Shown: positions 9,476-20,010 of the stretch, one piece after another
Layout of the letters: every line of letters starts with the position of its first letter
Position numbering within the stretch: position 1 is the first letter of the stretch
From: Saposhnikovia divaricata
Lineage: Eukaryota; Streptophyta; Magnoliopsida; Apiales; Apiaceae
Length of the DNA: 64,000 bases
NCBI GenBank assembly: GCA_036435485.1
Contig: CM071598.1
Span: forward strand, 199,247,148 to 199,311,147
Direction of reading: 5' to 3'
Program-made: the position numbers and the translations under genes
Notes under the pieces: generated by a model
Databases searched by the model: none
Seen by the model: only the letters and a program-made list of their open reading frames with translations
What the model was told of the DNA's origin: nothing

Positions 9476-10847
9476 CTATTCTTCTTCTTCATCATCAAGA
9501 TCTGCAAAATTATCTTCTTCACTAATATGATTTGGATCCTCAACAAAGTCAACTTCTTCTTCTTCGTCATCATCATCATCCTCATAAATTACTTCATCAA
9601 TCAAACGTTTTTTAGATGATGATCCAGAAGAAGCATGTTTCCCTTGGACTTTTGAGGATCCCTCCGAAGCACGTGATGACCTCCTAGTAGAGTAATAAGG
9701 CTCTTCGGCCCCAGAAGCATTAGCAACATCCTTATAAGTTAATCCATCCGCTTCGGAGAAAACATAATCATTTTCATTGTCATCTCCTTATCCGTCAAAG
9801 CTTCCAACCAACCACTCATTGCTCTCATCAATATCATTCAACAAGATGGGATCAATTTTATCACGAAGCTCATATCTACGCCTCAAAGCTCTATTGTACT
9901 TTACAAACACCAAGTCATTCAACTTTTTTTGTTCAAGTCGATTTCTTTTCTTGCTATGAAGCTACATAGAAAAAGTACAAAAATAAGATCAATTATTCAC
10001 TAAAAAGAGTTATTAAAAAGGCTTATTAAAGAGGTTGTTTTAAGTAACTCACGTGCTCAAATACACTCCAATTTCTCTCACATCCGGATGAGCTACATGT
10101 GAGACTAAGGATCCGAATCGCGAAGGCTTGTAGCTCGGGAGTGTGTTTTCCATAAGCACCCCACCACGCAGCTATAAGTTACAAATTCGGGCAAAATTTC
10201 AGTTTGAAAACAGGGCAGGATTTCAGATTGAAAACAGGGCAGGATTTCATATTGAAAACAGGGCAGAATTTCATATTTACCTGGAGATTTGCTTGATCTT
10301 TGCCTAATAGCCATAGGCAATCCAAAGAAGCCCTCTGCACTCCTATATGATTCTAATTGGTCTCCTATCTTATCTTGCTCCTGCTCATTTTTCACCATCC
10401 TCTCGATGCACTTGTACAATCCAAGGCTCACCTCTTTATCCGACTCAATGTCGGGATTTTTGTAATAAAACCCGGATTGAGATAAAATGCAGCGGCGTGC
10501 AATGGTTGATGGAGTTGAACATCCCATCTGTTGTCAATGATATCAAAGAATTGTTGATATCTTTCACCATTTTGTTTGAAAGATTTTGCAATAGCTTCTT
10601 TGGCTCTATCCATAGCCTCATAAATGTAACCCATAGGTGGCTTTTTTTCTCCATCAACCAATCGAAGAACATGCACAAGAGGGCCTGCCACTCTTAGGGA
10701 ACAAATAACATTGTTCCAAAAGCTAGGCATCAGCACATAACTAGCAATCCTTCTTCCATTTGGATCCTTGTAGTATTTGCTAGTTGTCCATTTTTTTGAA
10801 ATAAACATGCTTCGGAGATTAACCTTTTGGTTACGAATCCTTGACAA
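9476..10847 (-). pseudogene. hAT transposase, C-terminal half
   Basis: Minus-strand exons. 10847-10428 carries SFWNNVICSLRVAGPLVHV, KPPMGYIYEAMDRAKEAI and the QLHQPLHAAAFYLNP motif that precedes the dimerisation domain. About 10170-10045 carries the hATC signature AWWGAYGKHTPELQAFAIRI with the following cysteine and NWSVFEH residues. 9960-9476 carries LNDLVFVKYNRALRRRYE and the usual acidic tail. These are the RNase H-fold C-terminal half and dimerisation domain; the zinc-finger BED domain and first catalytic aspartates are missing. A short repeated insertion (10193-10275) lies just upstream of the hATC block. Exon borders are approximate. Confidence 0.85.
10193..10275. repeat. Three-copy 27-bp tandem repeat in the transposase
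   Basis: Copies of a unit containing TTGAAAACAGGGCAG, about 27 bp apart. The period is a multiple of three and the copies stay open in the local minus-strand frame (EILPCFQ repeated). Confidence 0.85.
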
Positions 10848-11367
10848 AGTGAGGAAAGCTGTGGCGAATCTCTATGACAAAGTGAGGAAAGCTGTGTGTA
10901 TATGTATGTATATATGTGTGTATGTGTGTGTATTTGTGTGTATCTCTGTGTGTGTATGTGGGTGTGAAGATAAAAAGATGAGAAATAATTACCACGAAGA
11001 TTTCTTTGTGTATCTCTCTGCTTCTGTGCGTCTCTCCCTTTGTTGCTGCTTGGTATGTGTATTTCTTTGACGGCTGCTGTCTATTTAGGGTTTTTTGACC
11101 CGTTTGTTATATTTTTTTTTTTTTATAAACATGACCCGGTCAACGAGCCCAGTCAACATCTTCAAAGAAGCGCGATTTTTTGCGCATTTCGCACTGCGCA
11201 TAATCAAGAGAAGCGCACAAAAGCGAGCGCATAACTGAAGGGGCATCGCATCTCCAAAGCGAAGCGCTTCAGGTGCGCATCGCGTCGCTTCTCGCATATG
11301 CGCGCGCATATGCGCGCATTTAACAACACTGGCTCCTGTCATCGAGCTTCTTCGGCAAATAGGGCAT

Positions 11368-12382
11368 ACCTGTCCAAATTTAAGGAAAATATTAGCGCCT
11401 AAGAATCATATAACATCATATCTGTACTAAACAGATATATGCAAAAATAGAGTTTGTGTTCAGCAAGCACTGTAGACTGTACAGACCACTTGCAGGTTCA
11501 TATTTTTACTAGGTTATCATAGGTAGAGTCTACAATCATCCAACCATTAATGATCTGTAGGCACCAAAAGAGAATCACAATAATGTTTTGAAATTCTGTA
11601 ATTTACTTATCTGACTAAAGTCATTCAGGGGAAAACATAAGGGTTGTCCTAATGCAAATACCTTGCCATTCATTTCTTTTAGGGCTGCGCTCACTGCTGC
11701 CTCAGTAGTATACTCTATGAATGCATATCCTCTACACCTCTTGGAAATCTTGTCCATTATAATTTTTACTAAAAATGATAATAACAGTACATTAACTTAG
11801 CATTTCAATGTTCCCCCAATGCAGAATTCCTGCTAGAGACAAAAACTACAAACAGAAATTTTAAATTCAGATGGGGGAGAAGAGCAAAAGTACCTTCAAC
11901 ACGCTCACCAAACCCTTCAATGCTGCACGCAAAGTTTTTTCAGATGTATAAAAAGATAGACCTGTCAAGAATGAGGAAAGTTTTGTGGTCTAAGTCACTG
12001 TAAACAGGGAGTTAATTAATTGGAAAAAATTATAGGAGTAAATGTTCTTGAAAATATACACTTAAAACAGTATAAGCAGCATATATTTAATAGATAAACA
12101 ATTTTGATCAATGGAATATTTGTTACGCTTATTCTTTTTTTTTTGGTCAGGTTCCTACGCTTATTCTGAATATTATCTTCCTTTATTTTTGATCTAGGAC
12201 TTCATGCTGTTTAAATCTTTATTCCAAAAAAACTGAAATGCTGTTTAAATCGTTTGGGCGACCGCTGATGAATCAGCAGAGTCACTAGACGGTAACATAT
12301 TCTTACCTGGATGTTTCATCCCATCAGAACGGTATATAACATCGCATCATTTGATATATAATACATATTATAATCACAGACA
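11368..12382 (-). other. Unassigned insert in copia, holding an RRM gene fragment
   Basis: Copia coding sequence stops at about 11367 and does not resume until 17056. The first kilobase of that gap lies outside the CACTA inverted repeat at 12383 but is not copia. It carries RRM exons and intron-like DNA. No terminal repeat is visible at 11368. Confidence 0.6.
11662..11961 (-). pseudogene. RRM RNA-binding gene fragment (organelle-RRM-like), two exons
   Basis: Exon 11894-11961 encodes LSFYTSEKTLRAA then, after a 1-base loss, EGFGERVE. Exon 11662-11768 encodes VKIIMDKISKRCRGYAFIEY, with RNP1-type RGYAFIEY, and ends at KEMNGK. Both borders show AG/GT splice sites and the split codon across the intron is kept in phase, so the fragment was copied as genomic DNA. 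The family binds RNA through the RRM fold and plant relatives act in organelle RNA editing. The lost base makes it non-functional. It lies between copia sequence and the left end of a CACTA element that carries other gene fragments. Confidence 0.8.
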
Positions 12383-12513
12383 CACTACGCCATAGATGGT
12401 CTATCGCAATTGTATGATCATGGGTGTCGCAAAAATATGTTGCATTTGCTATGTTATTTTTCCTCTACGGTAACACAGTCATGTGTTACCATAGCTATAC
12501 CAATATGTTGCTA

Positions 12514-13474
12514 GGGAAAACTATTTCTAAAGTCCCTGAACTATTACCGTTTTTTTTTCTAAGTCCCTGAACTAACAAAGTGAATTTCTAGGTAATCAAA
12601 CTTTTGAATTTTTCCCATCGCAGTCCTTCCGTTAGATTTTGACTAACGCCGTTAGTCAACGATTTATTACTATTAGACATTTCTTATGTAAGTCCCTAAA
12701 CTATTAGGCATTTCTTATTTAAGTCCCTGAACTGAAAATTTAAATTTAAATCTCAATTTTATATTAAAAATCACATTTATTACACTTTTATTTTTTATTT
12801 ACTTTCATCCTTGTTAGTTTAGAATTTTACTAATTTTCTTTTTTAACTTTGCATATATTATTACATAATTACTTATTATTACTACTAACTAATAAATTTC
12901 CCTTTTCAGGTAAAACATGCATATATTAAAAATTTTAATATTTTATTTATTTATTATAAAAAAAATTATAATATTATATATTCTAATTTATTGAAAATAT
13001 ATAAATAAAATCATTCGCCAAAGTGTGATATACATCTAAAATTTACATATCAGGAATAAATTAAACAATTTTTTATATTATATGCACCGACTTTATAAAA
13101 ATTACTAAAAATATAAATATAAACAAAGTTAAAATGAAAACATTGTACATATATATTAAGTTTTTAATGTTTTTCAGAACACAAATAAATGCAAAGTTAA
13201 AAAAGAAAATAAATTAAATTCTAAGCTAAAAAGAATGAAAGTAAATAAATTTTTAATTCAGGGACTTACATAAGAAATGCCTAATAGTTTAGGGACTTAC
13301 ATAAGAAATGCCTAATAGTAATAAATCATTGACTAACGGCGTTAGTCAAAATCTAACGGAAGGACTGCGATTGGAAAAATTCAAAAGTTTGATTACCTAG
13401 AAATTCACTTTGTTAGTTCAGGGACTTAGAAAAAAAAACGGTAATAGTTCAGGGACTTTAGAAATAGTTTTCCC
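12514..13474. mobile_element. Long-TIR Mutator-like MITE (961 bp)
   Basis: Inverted repeats of about 230 bp (12514-12750 and 13247-13474) open with GGGAAAACTATTTC, and the element is flanked by the 10-bp direct duplicate TATGTTGCTA (12504-12513 and 13475-13484). Long inverted repeats with a 9-10 bp duplication are typical of Mutator-like elements. Each arm contains several AAGTCCCTGAACT direct repeats. The core is AT-rich without coding potential. Confidence 0.9.
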
Positions 13475-13575
13475 TATGTTGCTATAGCCCCTCTACGATA
13501 ACACGGTCATTTGATGTTACCATAGTATACCAATATGTTGCTATAGCCCCTCTACGATAACACAGTCATTTGATG
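13475..13575. repeat. Tandem duplication, 59-bp period
   Basis: TATGTTGCTATAGCCCCTC plus the following TACGATAACAC stretch occurs at 13475 and again at 13534, one substitution apart. It belongs to the CACTA subterminal repeat zone, displaced inward by the foldback element. Confidence 0.85.
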
Positions 13576-14149
13576 TACATATGAATTAATACTACGTATA
13601 AGATTCTGGCCATACTGGAAACAATTATCCAAGTCCATAAACTCCCAGGTAAAGTTGTGGAAAGTTGTGGAGTACTATCAAATCATCAAGAAAGTACTTC
13701 AAATCAATAAACATTATTGTGTAAAATGATTCAAATTATCCAATATTATTATCACAAATCAGTATGGTATAGATTGAACAGTTATAAAAAGCCATTTTGC
13801 TACATTTCCCATATTTATACCATGTTCCCAGTTATGACATTTAAGAATATACCTGACACCCATTGGCATTTGGCCTACTATTTGCCTGCAAAAAAGGGAA
13901 ATAACTTTTGATTTAAAACATAATTAATTGCGAAATTCAAGAAATTACACACAATGTGGAGCAAACTTGTAAGATCAAATAATGATCATTTCATTATCTT
14001 GTGAACCAGGGAGTTTCACTATAATATTTAACATGGAAATACCTTAAGTCACATACAATATATACTCCCTGCTTGCTGCATGTGTATATTTTAGATGTCA
14101 GTCTGCAGAAGTGCCTCATCAAGGGCATCTGATCAAAAAATCGGCTTAC

Positions 14150-14216
14150 TCTAATGACGGGGACAAGCAATCCATTATCTGTTTGCACAGCAACATTAAT
14201 GTTCACATTATGGTAC
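14150..14216 (-). pseudogene. Captured exon: dihydrolipoamide acetyltransferase (E2)
   Basis: A 67-bp exon, AG before and GT after, encodes YHNVNINVAVQTDNG and then LLVPVIR, a highly conserved stretch of the 2-oxo-acid dehydrogenase acyltransferase catalytic domain, closest in my reading to plant pyruvate dehydrogenase E2. The parent enzyme moves acetyl groups to CoA in mitochondria or plastids. Only this exon and flanking intron DNA are recognisable, and the splice sites are intact. It lies inside CACTA element A in the same orientation as the zinc-finger exons, so it is a transposon-captured fragment and not a gene. Confidence 0.85.
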
Positions 14217-15440
14217 CTGTACATTTGCAACAAAAAAAATGATCAGCCTGCTATATTCCCACCAAAATGCTTTATTCACTGTTGCATGCTTACTGGCGAA
14301 TATAATCATTGGTGCATGAACTGTTGCACTGAGGTTGAAGTGCCAAAGCAGCAGCCTGCAATTAACTGCACTTGTATTAACTGAATGAGTGAATTTGAAC
14401 ACCATTTTAGCATACAATTTCCCTAAAATACTCACTGACTTCTCACGTTTTTCCATGTAGTAAATTTGAAGACTTGAACTCCCAAACAGGTCTTGGACTT
14501 GTCCCAAACAGGACTTGTTGTTAGTAGAGGACAGTCCTTGACGTAACATGGTTCTTGTTATCCATACTTTTAAACTAACATTTCTCTACATTCCCCTTAA
14601 AAACAATTTTTTTCCCATTCTGCATGTAAGGTACCAACAACAAACACTTCGTCACATCTGGATACCCTAACTAATACCTAGAACAAAAACATTTCGAAAC
14701 TCCAGAGCGGATAAACACATTCCGAAATGATCTAGACATGGAATAGTCCATGCTGCAATAGATATTACTACCAAGTAGAACTTACACATGCAGTTTTAAT
14801 ATACTGACCATAATAGACAATATGCCAACTTAAAGAATCCTATTTTAAAATGATAATGTAAGCTAAACATTCCTGCCACAACAAGCTGTCAAATAATAAT
14901 ATAGTAGAATAATAGATCCACAGAGACCGCAATTCCATTTGAAACAAGAAACTAGACGCAAATAATATGAAGGCACAGTAACTTGACAATTGCTGCAACA
15001 GGAAGACGACAAACAGACTTTCAGACACCCATACTGAGCAATGCTGAACCGACAACTCTGGACCTTCTCAACCCTCAGACATACCTAGTACTCACTGGAA
15101 CAGTGGACAACTCTGAATTAATATGTGAGAATCTTGAAGAACCATACAACTTAAAATGAAGTTTAGGACATTAACTTCAATTAGAAAACTATGAAGATAT
15201 AAGATAACAAAAACATAGAGGAACTTCGTAAAAGATCAGACTTAACATATAAAGTTATGAACTACTTATTTAAATGCAAATATGTAGCTAGATTACTGAG
15301 CAACTGGTGGACAAAATATTGGGTAACAGATCACACTCTAAGAATACACTACAGCTTTTTAAGGTTTGAACATGTACATACATTGTTAATTTACTCAAGC
15401 ATAAAATGGACAAACAAGTGTAAAAGGCCATACAACAGAC

Positions 15441-15768
15441 CTGATCATTACCCCCTGCAGATTCGGAAGGGGACTTCTTGTTCTCAAATGGCTTATCAGC
15501 CCCACAGTTCTGTCTGTTACATTTAGTTCTAAAAGGATAGTTAATGTTGTTGCATTTCTCACACTTCCAGCTTCCCTCCGGCATTTCAGGTCCTGATGAC
15601 AATAAGATCATAATGTAATTAGTGGGTTTCAAAGATAAAGTTACCAACCATTTTGTCATTAATTTTGTATTAAGACACTTATTATTTATACAAAATATCA
15701 ACAATCATCCTTCAAAAATTTCCATACAGTCAAAAATACTTACTAGGATTCTTTCCAGACTTTGCAAC
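15441..15768 (-). pseudogene. Captured exons: RanBP2-type zinc-finger gene
   Basis: Micro-exon 15744-15768 (VAKSGKNP) and exon 15441-15592 (MPEGSWKCEKCNNINYPFRT, then KCNRQNCGADKP) are bounded by AG/GT sites. The pattern W-x-C-x2-C-x10-C-x4-C is the RanBP2-type RNA-binding zinc finger, and the wording is close to a conserved plant protein with tandem fingers. The reading frame is open across the exon pair. Inside CACTA element A, minus strand, between the 5'UTR-like block and the E2 exon. It could contribute to a chimeric transcript; on its own it is a fragment. Confidence 0.87.
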
Positions 15769-16139
15769 CTGCGTAAAAAAACAAATTGTGAAACTCAGCA
15801 AAGTTAACATTTATAACATACTTAATGATGCAAGACAACTGACGTACAGTATTAAAGAACTAGCAAAACTGCAGGGGCTCAGCTGATTACTATGCATCCC
15901 CCTCAATTTTTTGTTAAAAGCTTTAACAGATTTCACCCAAAATAAATAAGTGTAATTTAAAATCAAAGTCAAACTAAAAACAAACTGCAAAACACAAAAC
16001 ATAGTAGTATAAAAGATGCAAGTCCTCACCTCCATCATAGTAGTATAAAAGATGCAAGTCCTCACCTCCATCATACTCATATAAAAACTTCATCTTAACA
16101 AAACCTAATTACCACGTTCAATTAGCACAATTTTAAGTT

Positions 16140-16440
16140 TTTTTTTTTGAAAGAATAGGACAATTTAATTCATCTCTCTCAGTCTCTCTTTCTCTCTCTC
16201 TCATATAGCACAACGATGTAGATTGAGCGAGTGAAACTCCGTAGATAGAGATAAACGAATTTAAGTGTTTGAACAGAGGGAGTTGGGGTGGGCAGAGACT
16301 GAGATGCAGTGGGTCGTGAAGAGGGATTTGTGGGAAGAGGGGTGTGGGTGTGGATTTGTAATCGGAAAATTAGGGTTTTGCATAGATGAGTGTATGTTTG
16401 TGAAATGGGGGAAATAAGGCGGAGTGAGTTATGCGAGAAG
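16140..16440 (-). promoter_or_regulatory. Captured promoter/5'UTR-like block
   Basis: On the minus strand this is C/T-rich leader DNA with AAACCCTAATTTTCC, a common plant start-region (telo-box like) motif, then a CT/AG-rich run. It lies upstream, in the reading direction, of the captured exons and about 600 bp inside the right end of the CACTA element. An equivalent block sits in the same place in the related element (42040-42400). Confidence 0.5.
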
Positions 16441-17055
16441 AGGGGAAAAATGCTGAGTTAATTTTTGGTTTGGGTTTCACCTTTTAAAATGTGTCTTTTA
16501 ATTCCTTTTAATCCTTAACATTACAATTCCTTTTAATTTGTTGATGTTAAGTTATAACAAAAGATTAATTATTTTAGTTAAATTACAATACTCTATAATT
16601 ATTGCAAGCTGTTATTTCCTATAATAAAATTTTTAATGATTTTAATCAAAATTTATTATTTTTTTTATGTTACTTTATTTTAAAACCTATTAATTTGAAT
16701 TTGTTGAAAATATTTTAATTTTAAAAAAATAATAATCGATTTATTTGATGGACTATTACGTTTTAAAATGATTACTTCAACGATTTTGTTAAAATTAATT
16801 ATTTTTAAAGTTAAATAATTATTAAATCATTAATTTTAAATAAAATAAAAATTTTGTTCATAAATACTCTATGGTAACACATCTCATGGTGTTACCCACT
16901 GTAACACCTTTTATAACTATAGTAACATACTTCTATGGATTTGGTAACACCAAAATCATAAGGTTCTGATAGCTCAAAAATTTCATACCTATGGTAACAT
17001 CCAAAATGGTAACACTCATGCCAAAAGGTTGCAATAGGTCATCTATGGCGTAGTG

Positions 17056-17797
17056 TTTCATGTAGGCTGTGCAGCCAAAAAATTTCAGATGTGCAACACT
17101 GGGTTTCTTGCCATACCATGCTTCATGAGGAGTAACAGTGGATAATGCTCGAGTGGGCAATTTGTTTAGAACATAAACTGTATGTCGAACAGCCTCTCCC
17201 CAGTATTATTACGGCACTTTCTTCTCCTTTAATAAGCTTCTGGCCATAGCAACAACCGTGCGTTTACGGCGCTCTACCACACCATTTTGCTGAGGTGTGT
17301 AGGGCGCTGTATAATGTCTAACAATACCATGCTCTTCACAAAATAATTCAAAGTCTTTGGAGCAGAATTGGCCACCACGATCCGTCCTCAACACCTGAAT
17401 ATTTTTGTGCTACATTCTCGACCAACAATTTAAATTTTTTGAAATGACTTAGAGCTTCATCTTTAGTTTTCAGAATATACACCCACATCATGTGACTGTA
17501 ATCATCAACTAACAACATGCAATAACGATTCCCAGCTGGAGTGGGAGGAGATATAGGGCCACAGAGATCTAGATGTATCAATTCTAAAGCAATCTTAGCA
17601 GTAAAATTTGTGTGAGATGGAAAAGGCTTACACGTTTGTTTTGACATAAGACATCCACTACAACTTTCTTTGGGCTGACTTATGGGAGGAATTCCATGTG
17701 CCATATGATTCTTTGACATCAGATTCATTGTTTTGGAATTGACATGCCCAAGGCGCTGGTGCCATAACCATGCCTCTTCCTCTCTTTTGATTAACAA
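17056..17797 (-). pseudogene. Copia GAG-pre-integrase and integrase core
   Basis: Reading leftward: WLWHQRLGHVNSKTMNL with the HHCC zinc finger (CSGCLMSKQ), IHLDLCGPISPPTPAGN with the first catalytic Asp, VDDYSHMMWVY, then in a second frame LRTDRGGQFCS with the second Asp, TPQQNGVVERRKRT with the catalytic Glu, and KPSVAHLKFFGCTAYMK. A frameshift near 17395 and another near 17200 break it, and the CACTA right end cuts it at 17055/17056. The enzyme would insert cDNA into the genome; this one is inactive. Confidence 0.9.
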
Positions 17798-17962
17798 ACA
17801 GCGTTCCTAAGTATCTTCAATACGAATTTTGTAGAGTCGATTGACTGACCTATTGACCTGGATAAGCAATCTCCCATAGCGATCATAAACCCATAGATTT
17901 TCACCGTTTATCACTACTCTGTTCCCCTCCTCTAATATCTGGCCCAGACTTATGATGTTGCT

Positions 17963-18696
17963 TCACAATGTAGGAATGAAATACACATCGTTTAGTACTC
18001 TTGTTTCTCCATTTTTATAAATGATCCTGATCGAACCCTTCCCTTCTATTTTGACCAATGAGCCATCCCCAAATTTTACTTCTTCTTTGACTATTCTATC
18101 CAATTTTTCAAACTTATCTCGACGCCCTGTCATGTGATTACTAGCACCATTATCAAGGTACCAAGTATTGTCTTCAGTCCCGTTGTTAACACTCGAGTCT
18201 TTTCCTTCTGTCACGATAATCATGTCATCTGCACTACTCTCACTAATGACCATTAATAGTGCAGGCTCATCATCATTCAACTGTGTTAAATTTGCTTCTC
18301 CTTTTGCTTTAAATTTCCTTGGCTTCCGACACTCTGCTGCGAAATGCCCATACCCATTGCAATTAAAGCATTTTACTTGGCTTCTGTCATGCACAAAGTG
18401 ACTATCCTTCACACGATATTCACTTCCACCAGATGTGTTTCCTTTTCCAGATCTACTCATCCATTCTTATCTCGTGAGAAGTAGCTTTCCATCGTTATTC
18501 TCCCTTTTACGCCACTCTTCTTCTATCAACAGGAGTTGTTGCCCCTCACTGCTCTTCGTCTATCCATGTAATCGTTCTTCATGGGCTTTCAGAGAGCCTA
18601 TTACTTCCTCCATTGACATAGTTTCTAAATTGCCGAATTGCTCAATTGCTGAAGCAATCTGCAGAAACTTGGTCGGTATAGCCCTTAGTAGCTTCT
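17963..18696 (-). pseudogene. Copia gag C-terminus, zinc knuckle and protease
   Basis: The CCHC knuckle CFNCNGYGHFAAEC is followed by TWYLDNGASNHM, the protease active-site region with DNGA in place of the usual DTGA or DSGA, and a conserved FGDGS stretch. 18461-18696 continues gag (AIEQFGNLETMSMEEVIGSL) up to the point where the gypsy element is inserted (TSD CTTCT). Stops are present near 18460 and 18545. Confidence 0.85.
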
Positions 18697-19822
18697 TGTT
18701 CACAATTTTCTACGCAAGTATACGCAGTCAAAAGTAATACGGATAAATAGGGATCGTTCCCACAAAGACTCGGTGAATTACATAGGGGAGTAACGTTCTT
18801 TCGAATCCATACTACCGTTATGCGGAGAAACCGTCATAAGCCTATGCTAACATGGTAAGCCCTAATCTCTAAATTCACTTTCGCATTCATTAGAGATTGA
18901 CAAAATAGATGTTAGCTACGCATCTATATAAATTAACACAACCACGTCAGGCAACCTTATTTTCAATCACAAGCATATGTTGTCAAAACTATCAACTACT
19001 AGAATCCACAAAACACTCCATTAGAACCCCATGAAAGTATTTAGTTCATAATTGAACTTAGCACCATCATGGGTTCAATTGATAACATAATTAAAACAAA
19101 GAACTGAAAACAATTAATGATTGAGAATAGAATACTTGATAAAAATCCAATAGATAATAAAGTATTAAGTTGAAGATTTAGAAAATAAACAATATAGAAA
19201 ACCCTAAATCTTGAACTTGAGTGTGATTCTTCCTTGCCGTCACCTTGGAAGTTGTTTCCCCTCTTGTTGTTGACCTCTCTACCGTGTTACAATGATATGA
19301 TATGTATATCTATGTGATGATGATTTTACAAAGATACAATATGTTTTTAAAGGCCCTAGAAGTTTTATCCAACAAGGAAATACCAAAAATACCAAATAGA
19401 GTCAAAACAGGAAAGTTATGGAGGGTTTTTAGTGAAATTTTCGTCATGGACAGCGGCCATGCTAGGCTGCGGCCTAGGTAGCTAGGCTGCGGCCTAGCTC
19501 CAAATCTGTTGGAAATTTTTCAGCATGCTATTTCCTTCATTTTTTCTTCGTTTTGCCTCCGTTTCCTTTCGTTCTTTTTCTCAAAGCTTCCATACTTCAA
19601 TTCCTTGCCTTGGAACCTTCATGGTGGCTCACAACAAGACTCCATTATTCATTCTTAAGCTCGAATTCATCTCCAGAATTGACAGGAATCGCAACCTTAT
19701 TCAACATTCTTGCAACCCTGCACACTTAACAAAATACATCAAAACTACAACAAACTTGAGGCCAAGTGAATCAATTTAAGCCGATATGGAATGCTCCAAG
19801 TGGATATAAAATCCACTTATCA
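18697..19822 (-). repeat. Gypsy 3' LTR (1126 bp, with 376-bp deletion)
   Basis: Near-identical to the right LTR but lacks the counterpart of 24270-24645, the join falling at a TA microhomology, and has an extra 20-odd bp duplication of CTAGGCTGCGGCCTAG near 19465-19495. The bordering CCCCCAAACTTAAAC is the complemented polypurine tract. Confidence 0.93.
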
Positions 19823-19888
19823 CACCCCCAAACTTAAACTGATGCTTGTCCTCAAGCATAAACAAATATAATTATGTACACTAACTAG

Positions 19889-20010
19889 TACCACTTCCGT
19901 AGGTGATCACGGTTGCATTTGGCATATGCAACAAGCCCTTTAAACCCCTAGGCAGCCCTAATGGACGAGTAAGGTCTCGTGAGGGCCTATAGCGAATGTA
20001 CCCACAAAAT
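19889..20010 (-). other. 122-bp conserved non-coding block (copy 1)
   Basis: Begins TACCACTTCCGTAGG and ends GTACCCACAAAAT. By eye, 115 of 122 positions match the block at 45611-45732 in another gypsy element whose LTRs are different. It lies about 65 bp from the LTR in both. It contains a 7-bp-stem hairpin, GTTGCAT/ATGCAAC. There is no open frame. The rest of 19823-21315 is AT-rich and unassigned, with the GGGAGGCAACCCA motif (complement at 21283-21295) typical of Athila-type elements. Confidence 0.8.

Larger units (their letters stand above)
9213..11331 (-). mobile_element. hAT transposon (2119 bp)
   Basis: Terminal inverted repeats CAGTGTTGTTAAA / TTTAACAACACTG at 9213-9225 and 11319-11331, flanked by identical 8-bp duplicates GCTCCTGT (9205-9212 and 11332-11339), the diagnostic length for hAT. 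Subterminal DNA on both sides is packed with GCGCA/TGCGC motifs, probably transposase-binding sites like the AAACGG repeats of Ac. It encodes the C-terminal half of a hAT transposase on the minus strand and lacks the N-terminal half, so it is a non-autonomous deletion derivative. Confidence 0.95.
12383..17055. mobile_element. Gene-capturing CACTA element A (4673 bp)
   Basis: Ends are CACTACGCCATAGATGG at 12383 and its complement at 17055, with GGTAACAC-type subterminal repeats just inside each end. Flanking triplets do not match (ACA on the left, TTT on the right), and about 1 kb of RRM-containing DNA separates the left end from copia, so the left border has been rearranged. No transposase is encoded. 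Inside are a Mutator-type foldback element, an E2 exon, zinc-finger exons and a 5'UTR-like block, the gene parts all on the minus strand. It belongs to the same family as 37306-43027. Confidence 0.88.

Noticed and set aside
14208..14549. 113-codon minus-strand frame next to the E2 exon
   Set aside because: It reads through intron-like DNA, and the true E2 exon ends at an AG/GT site within another stretch; no conserved residues.
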